A stretch of 64,000 bases of DNA from JABDKH01 sp963768565 (GTDB taxonomy: Bacteria; Bacteroidota; Rhodothermia; Rhodothermales; JABDKH01), in the NCBI GenBank assembly GCA_963768565.1, contig CAVYIO010000007.1, positions 1 to 64,000 of the forward strand, read 5' to 3'. Below, one piece after another: positions 60,672 through 64,000 of the stretch (position 1 is the first letter of the stretch; every line of letters begins with the position of its first letter). The notes under the pieces are model-generated. The model saw only the letters and a program-made list of their open reading frames with translations, was not told where the DNA came from and did no database searches. The translations under genes were made by a program, and so were the position numbers.

Positions 60672-61246
60672 TTAGAGCGAGGAATCTCGAAGCATTCTTG
60701 GCCTGAACGTCGACTGCCAGCGCGTATCGCGCACGGTTACGCCGTCTCGCACGTTCACATCAACCGGAGACGCCGCCTCAAGACTGATACGAATCTGACT
60801 CGCGTCGCCCACGGTACCCGCCGGATTCCCTTCCTCATTCAAGACCGGATGTCCCAGGCCGTGATCGTTCCGATCGAACCACCGGTGACGGCGCCGGCGA
60901 CAAGCCGCTCAATCTGAAAGTAGTCGCGTGTACCGACGTCCTTCCGATACCGCGACTCAACCTTCTTGCGCCGATAGGTTACCAACCTTTTGGTCGTATC
61001 CGTCGGGCTGACCTGAGCCCTGAAGCTGAAGGTGCTGTCGGACTTCTCCGTCAGGTCATTGACCGAGCTCACGTTCTGCATGTCGCGCTGAAGACTTGAA
61101 GTGAAATCGAGCACCTGCTGCTGAAGCATGTAGAAACTCGTTGCCTCGGCCGACGCCAGCTGGTTGCGATGATGTGTCGCGACCATCATGAGCAGAACCG
61201 TTGCTCCGACGATCGAGGCGACTATGTTGTCCATTAAGAATTGCAT
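60672..61246 (-). CDS. PilW-like minor pilin candidate (one frameshift)
   Basis: About 190 residues. N-terminal helix at residues 1-25 (MQFLMDNIVASIVGATVLLM), then a polar stalk (SAEATSFYMLQQQVLDFTSS) and SFRAQVSPTDTTKRLVTYRR. In the frame with repair near 60,850 it goes on LNEEGNPAGTVGDASQIRIS and ends RPRMLRDSSL at 60672. Without the repair it would stop at 60839. The order PilV-like, PilW-like, PilX-like agrees with minor pilin clusters, though sequence identity is weak. Confidence 0.55.
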
Positions 61247-61299
61247 GTCCGTACTCGTCTAAGGCGTATTGAATCGCCGGTTTACAACTACCGCAACCG

Positions 61300-61836
61300 T
61301 TACCATCCGCACCGACTTCCACAGGCGTATAGCTGTGTCAGGTAGATGGTATCCGGGCGCGCGATGTTCGTCGAATACACCTTGATCGTCACCTTCTTGA
61401 GCTTCGTGGGGTAATCGACCTCGCTCGTATTGTCGATCGGGTCGATATAGCTGACCACCGACTCTGCCCGGAAGCCGATATCATTCCCCTTCAATTCCCT
61501 GTGACGCTCGATAATCGCCCCGTTGAAGTCGTCTATGTCGTTTGCTCCGCCCGACTCGACACTGCCCTCGCCGAGGTTCTCAAGATTCATATTGTGGATG
61601 TCAAGCCGTTGGACGGAAGTGAGCTCGCTGGAAGAACTGATCGTCTTGTCACGCGTCGCCTCGTCAAACGACATGGAGCCGATTTCCTCCAGGAGGTCGA
61701 CGGCCACGCCGGTCGATCGAATCGCCATATCCTCGCGAACCATGTTCAGTCTTGTTCCCAGAACGTTTCGATGCTGGTTGAACGAAAAAAGCGTTGTGAC
61801 CACCATGGCAAGGACCGCTAGCATTGTCTGTGGCAT
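61300..61836 (-). CDS. PilV-like minor pilin candidate B
   Basis: 178 residues. A hydrophobic N-terminus (MLAVLAMVVTTLFSFNQHRN) is followed by VDLLEEIGSMSFDEATRDKT, which recurs in the gene at 63340-63846 (RLEEVTATAFDEAVL). A late segment VDYPTKLKKVTIKVYSTN leads to a Cys pair near the C-terminus (YACGSRCGW). The related gene ends ACGDLCQW, so the disulfide is conserved. No prepilin cleavage site is visible. It starts the transcript that carries the PilW-like gene and paralog 2. Confidence 0.6.
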   Translation of the reverse strand: MPQTMLAVLAMVVTTLFSFNQHRNVLGTRLNMVREDMAIRSTGVAVDLLEEIGSMSFDEATRDKTISSSSELTSVQRLDIHNMNLENLGEGSVESGGANDIDDFNGAIIERHRELKGNDIGFRAESVVSYIDPIDNTSEVDYPTKLKKVTIKVYSTNIARPDTIYLTQLYACGSRCGW

Positions 61837-62022
61837 TGTTAAACGACCGTTTTACGCTGATTTGAAGCCTTTTTGAATTGATGAAGGCCAGATATGAATA
61901 GACCTATCAGTCGCGGGTATCGGACGATTTTCTTAATTCTTAAGCCAGCGATGGCCGCTCGACGGAAGTGCCGGAGAAAGAGCGACCACTCTCCTACCCC
62001 TCTAATCGACAATTGGGAGAAA

Positions 62023-62057
62023 TAAAAAAGGGGCGCGGCAGCCTGTGCCCGCGCCCC
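62023..62057 (-). terminator. Rho-independent terminator after pilin-like paralog 1
   Basis: Minus strand: 9-bp stem GGGGCGCGG / CCGCGCCCC with a 10-base loop, followed by TTTTTTATTT. Confidence 0.88.
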
Positions 62058-62085
62058 CTCTCCTGCAGCAGCAATTTGTTTGGGT

Positions 62086-63288
62086 CTAGTCGGCCTGACC
62101 AGCGAAGTACAGGTCGACCTTGTCCTCCGGAATCCGGTCCCGTGCCTCGTGATACGAGAGGAGACGAAATCGCTCGGGATCGTCGTCGTTCCAGATGTCG
62201 GTCAGAGCCGGAGAAGCCTGAACGTAGCTCAGATTCGGAGTTCCGGTTAAACTCGCCGAGCCACCCGTCGTTACCGTTCCGTAGACGGATGGAGTTCCTT
62301 TGACTTCGAAATTGCCGTTGGCAAAGAACTGGCCATAGATGTCAACCGTGCCGGTGAACGAGATGCTGCCGCTGGAATAGAAGGCCATCGTGCTTTCACC
62401 CTGGTCGAGCGTCGACATCCCCGCCTGCATGTTTCCTGAGATGTCGATGTCCCCGTTGACCAGAAACATCACGTAACCGTCGATGGTGGTCCCGCCCGTC
62501 GCATCCAGATTCCCGTCAATGTACCAGACGAAAGGATCTTCTCGCGTCCCACCCAGATCGTATGCACCGCTTAGCGTGATATCGCCCGCACTCATCTGGT
62601 CTACACCTGCGGTCGCGATGTAGGCGGAGGCGTCGAAGACCGGTATGGTAATTTCCGCAACCTGGTGCACCGACTCTCGCTCGAGTTCATTTTCTACGGG
62701 GTTGAATGAGGTTGCAAGTGCGTCCGCGGGGTTCGACGTCGCTCCCTCCACGAACGTCCCGAAACCGCCCACGTTTACATTGTTTCCAGTGATCTTGAGC
62801 GTACTGTTGGTGTGAATGTTCGCGTTCTGAGCGTCTCCGTACGCCGCGAGTTGAACGTCCGGCGAACCGGTCAACTCAAGCTCATTCTTTGCGACAAGTG
62901 CATACTCCATGAAAGGCGGTACGGTCGTCGGAGTACTCTTTGGCAGTCTCTCGAACTCTGCATAAATCTTCCACACCACCGGCATCGCACGAGTGTCATT
63001 GAGACGACCCTGCGACTCGATGCGGAATCGTGTCCCTGCAGACGAGAGAACGGATCGGTAAGTACCGTCTGTGAGGTCCGCGGTCATAACCGTCGATTCG
63101 ATACCCATCGACATGGCCTGGCGGGCACGCGAAAACCCCGTCTTGGCTGCGTCACGCGCAAGCGTCTGATACTGATAGTCGGCCGCCTGACCCTGAACCT
63201 CGACCATCGAACGAAATCGCGACGAGCTGTAGAATGCGAAGGAGATGCCGAAAGCGGCAATCATGATGAGAAGTCCCTTACCAGCCAT
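62086..63288 (-). CDS. Pilin-like/beta-domain paralog 1
   Basis: 400 residues, unbroken. N-terminus MAGKGLLIMIAAFGISFAFY, then YQTLARDAAKTGFSRARQAM; middle PFMEYALVAKNELELTGSPD and NANIHTNSTLKITGNNVN. The C-terminal beta domain: GGTREDPFVWYIDGNLDATG, TTIDGYVMFLVNGDIDISGN, FYSSGSISFTGTVDIYGQFF and FEVKGTPSVYGTVTTGGSAS. The N-terminal hydrophobic helix lacks a G-F-x4-E prepilin site. The family is present four times in full length in this locus. It directly follows pilV-like A. Confidence 0.75.
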   Translation of the reverse strand: MAGKGLLIMIAAFGISFAFYSSSRFRSMVEVQGQAADYQYQTLARDAAKTGFSRARQAMSMGIESTVMTADLTDGTYRSVLSSAGTRFRIESQGRLNDTRAMPVVWKIYAEFERLPKSTPTTVPPFMEYALVAKNELELTGSPDVQLAAYGDAQNANIHTNSTLKITGNNVNVGGFGTFVEGATSNPADALATSFNPVENELERESVHQVAEITIPVFDASAYIATAGVDQMSAGDITLSGAYDLGGTREDPFVWYIDGNLDATGGTTIDGYVMFLVNGDIDISGNMQAGMSTLDQGESTMAFYSSGSISFTGTVDIYGQFFANGNFEVKGTPSVYGTVTTGGSASLTGTPNLSYVQASPALTDIWNDDDPERFRLLSYHEARDRIPEDKVDLYFAGQAD

Positions 63289-63339
63289 GTCTTTTGAATC
63301 TTTTTAAAGGAATGGATACTGTGAGGCCCGCGATCTGAC

Positions 63340-63846
63340 TTACCACTGACACAGATCGCCACACGCTACGACCTCGGAAACGCGGATTGTGTCAGCCATG
63401 GTAAGTTCAAGCGGCACCGCTTCCACCGACACTTTCTTGAGGCGCGTCATGTAGCCGACGGGGGTTGATCCGTCCAGCTCCGACACATAGGAGACGCGCG
63501 TGATAGTCTTGAATCGTAATGTCTTCCCGCTGGCCGTGCGTTCCATTTCCACGACGCTGCCGTCGTAGTCATCGACATCGTTGAAATCTGCCGACTCTCC
63601 GAGCTGTCCCGCTCCCGAAACGAAACTGGTAAGCGAAACCGCAGAGTGGACGGCAGTGGTGAGCACTGCTTCGTCAAATGCCGTGGCCGTAACTTCCTCG
63701 AGACGATCGGAAGCCGCAGCAGTTGACTCCACAGCTACCTGAGAGCGAACAGAGACCATCCGCTGCATGAGTACGCTTCGGTGCTGCTGGAATGTGACCA
63801 GAGAGGCGAGGGCCATTGCGACGACGGCAACCAGTGAGTGAGGCAT
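63340..63846 (-). CDS. PilV-like minor pilin candidate A
   Basis: 168 residues, unbroken. N-terminus MPHSLVAVVAMALASLVTFQ, the same type as the gene at 61300-61836 (MPQTMLAVLAMVVTTLFSFN). Shared stretches are RLEEVTATAFDEAVLTTAV, VDDYDGSVVEMERTASGKTL and MTRLKKVSVEAV, with a conserved CxxxC end (ACGDLCQW). It is the first gene on the minus strand seen in this window; earlier genes of the operon may lie beyond 64,000. It stops 51 bp before paralog 1. Confidence 0.6.
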   Translation of the reverse strand: MPHSLVAVVAMALASLVTFQQHRSVLMQRMVSVRSQVAVESTAAASDRLEEVTATAFDEAVLTTAVHSAVSLTSFVSGAGQLGESADFNDVDDYDGSVVEMERTASGKTLRFKTITRVSYVSELDGSTPVGYMTRLKKVSVEAVPLELTMADTIRVSEVVACGDLCQW

Positions 63847-64000
63847 GATGTGCTATGCGGATGAGTCTGGAGTTGAATTGAAGACAGCTCACCCATCTTC
63901 AATCGCCGTACCAGATTTCTGCGCACAGGTGTGGCGAACACGTGCGTGGCCACCTCAGACCTGCAATTCCGCCGCCTAACGAAGATTTTCGGGAATTTGG

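Noticed and set aside
1..64000. tRNA, rRNA, transposase or phage genes
   Set aside because: I looked for cloverleaf-like segments, rRNA signatures, DDE transposase and integrase motifs on both strands and saw none; a covariance-model scan would be the decisive test.

Overview
This window looks like two unrelated bacterial genomes joined near base 34,868. Bases 1 to about 34,867 are very GC-rich and read as an actinobacterium of the marine Acidimicrobiia (Ilumatobacter-like) type. The evidence is VDTR-repeat secreted proteins, an ECF42-type sigma factor with a DGPF partner, an actinobacterial LexA box in front of imuA'-imuB, and lpd-E2-lipB-lipA genes. From about 34,868 to the end the base composition is clearly lower in GC. 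The genes there suit an FCB-group bacterium, probably Rhodothermota/Bacteroidota-like (moderate confidence): BMC shell proteins, surface polysaccharide genes, gatC, plsC and a type IV pilus-like machine. The truncated imuB (+) and the truncated EamA transporter (-) run into each other at the join, so an assembly chimera is the simplest reading. The first half is also full of single-base frameshifts, in most genes except two clean stretches (about 9.7-13.2 kb and 16.3-19.4 kb). The second half has only a few.

Region 1, left part (1-13.2 kb): a secreted SGNH hydrolase with 405-bp repeats, an SDR dehydrogenase, a DUF427 protein, argJ behind a MarR regulator, and a TIGR01777-FAD oxidoreductase-SRPBCC operon. 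Then come a methyltransferase, a DGPF protein with an ECF42-like sigma factor, and a thioredoxin-fold lipoprotein. In that lipoprotein the first Cys of the CXXC motif is an in-frame TGA followed by a bacterial SECIS-like hairpin (candidate selenoprotein).

Region 1, right part (13.3-34.9 kb): lipoamide dehydrogenase and a lipoyl E2, then a divergent LysR / 2OG-oxygenase / DddP-like M24 enzyme island, then lipB-lipA. A six-gene cluster follows (SWIM zinc finger, DUF5691, PASTA-type kinase, MoxR AAA ATPase, DUF5682, VWA) that resembles E. coli yehLMPQ with a kinase added. It is followed by an Nfu-N-like protein, a CarH-like B12 photoreceptor regulator and an SOS-boxed imuA'-imuB mutasome pair.

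Region 2 (34.9-64 kb): an EamA fragment, a YbbR-domain protein, two BMC-H shell proteins (one with a SAP/Rho_N-like tail), and a surface-polysaccharide cluster (flippase, two glycosyltransferases, methyltransferase, WecB epimerase, YfhO protein). Next are gatC, plsC, an outer-membrane barrel and a degenerate M28-like lipoprotein. The last 15 kb, all on the minus strand, is a compact pilus-like locus. A secretin, a PilO/PilP-like protein and a PilM/PilN-like fusion sit with a PilT-like ATPase, downstream of eight pilin-like genes. Four of the eight are full-length paralogs combining a pilin-like N-terminus with a repetitive beta domain, and each of these has its own rho-independent terminator.
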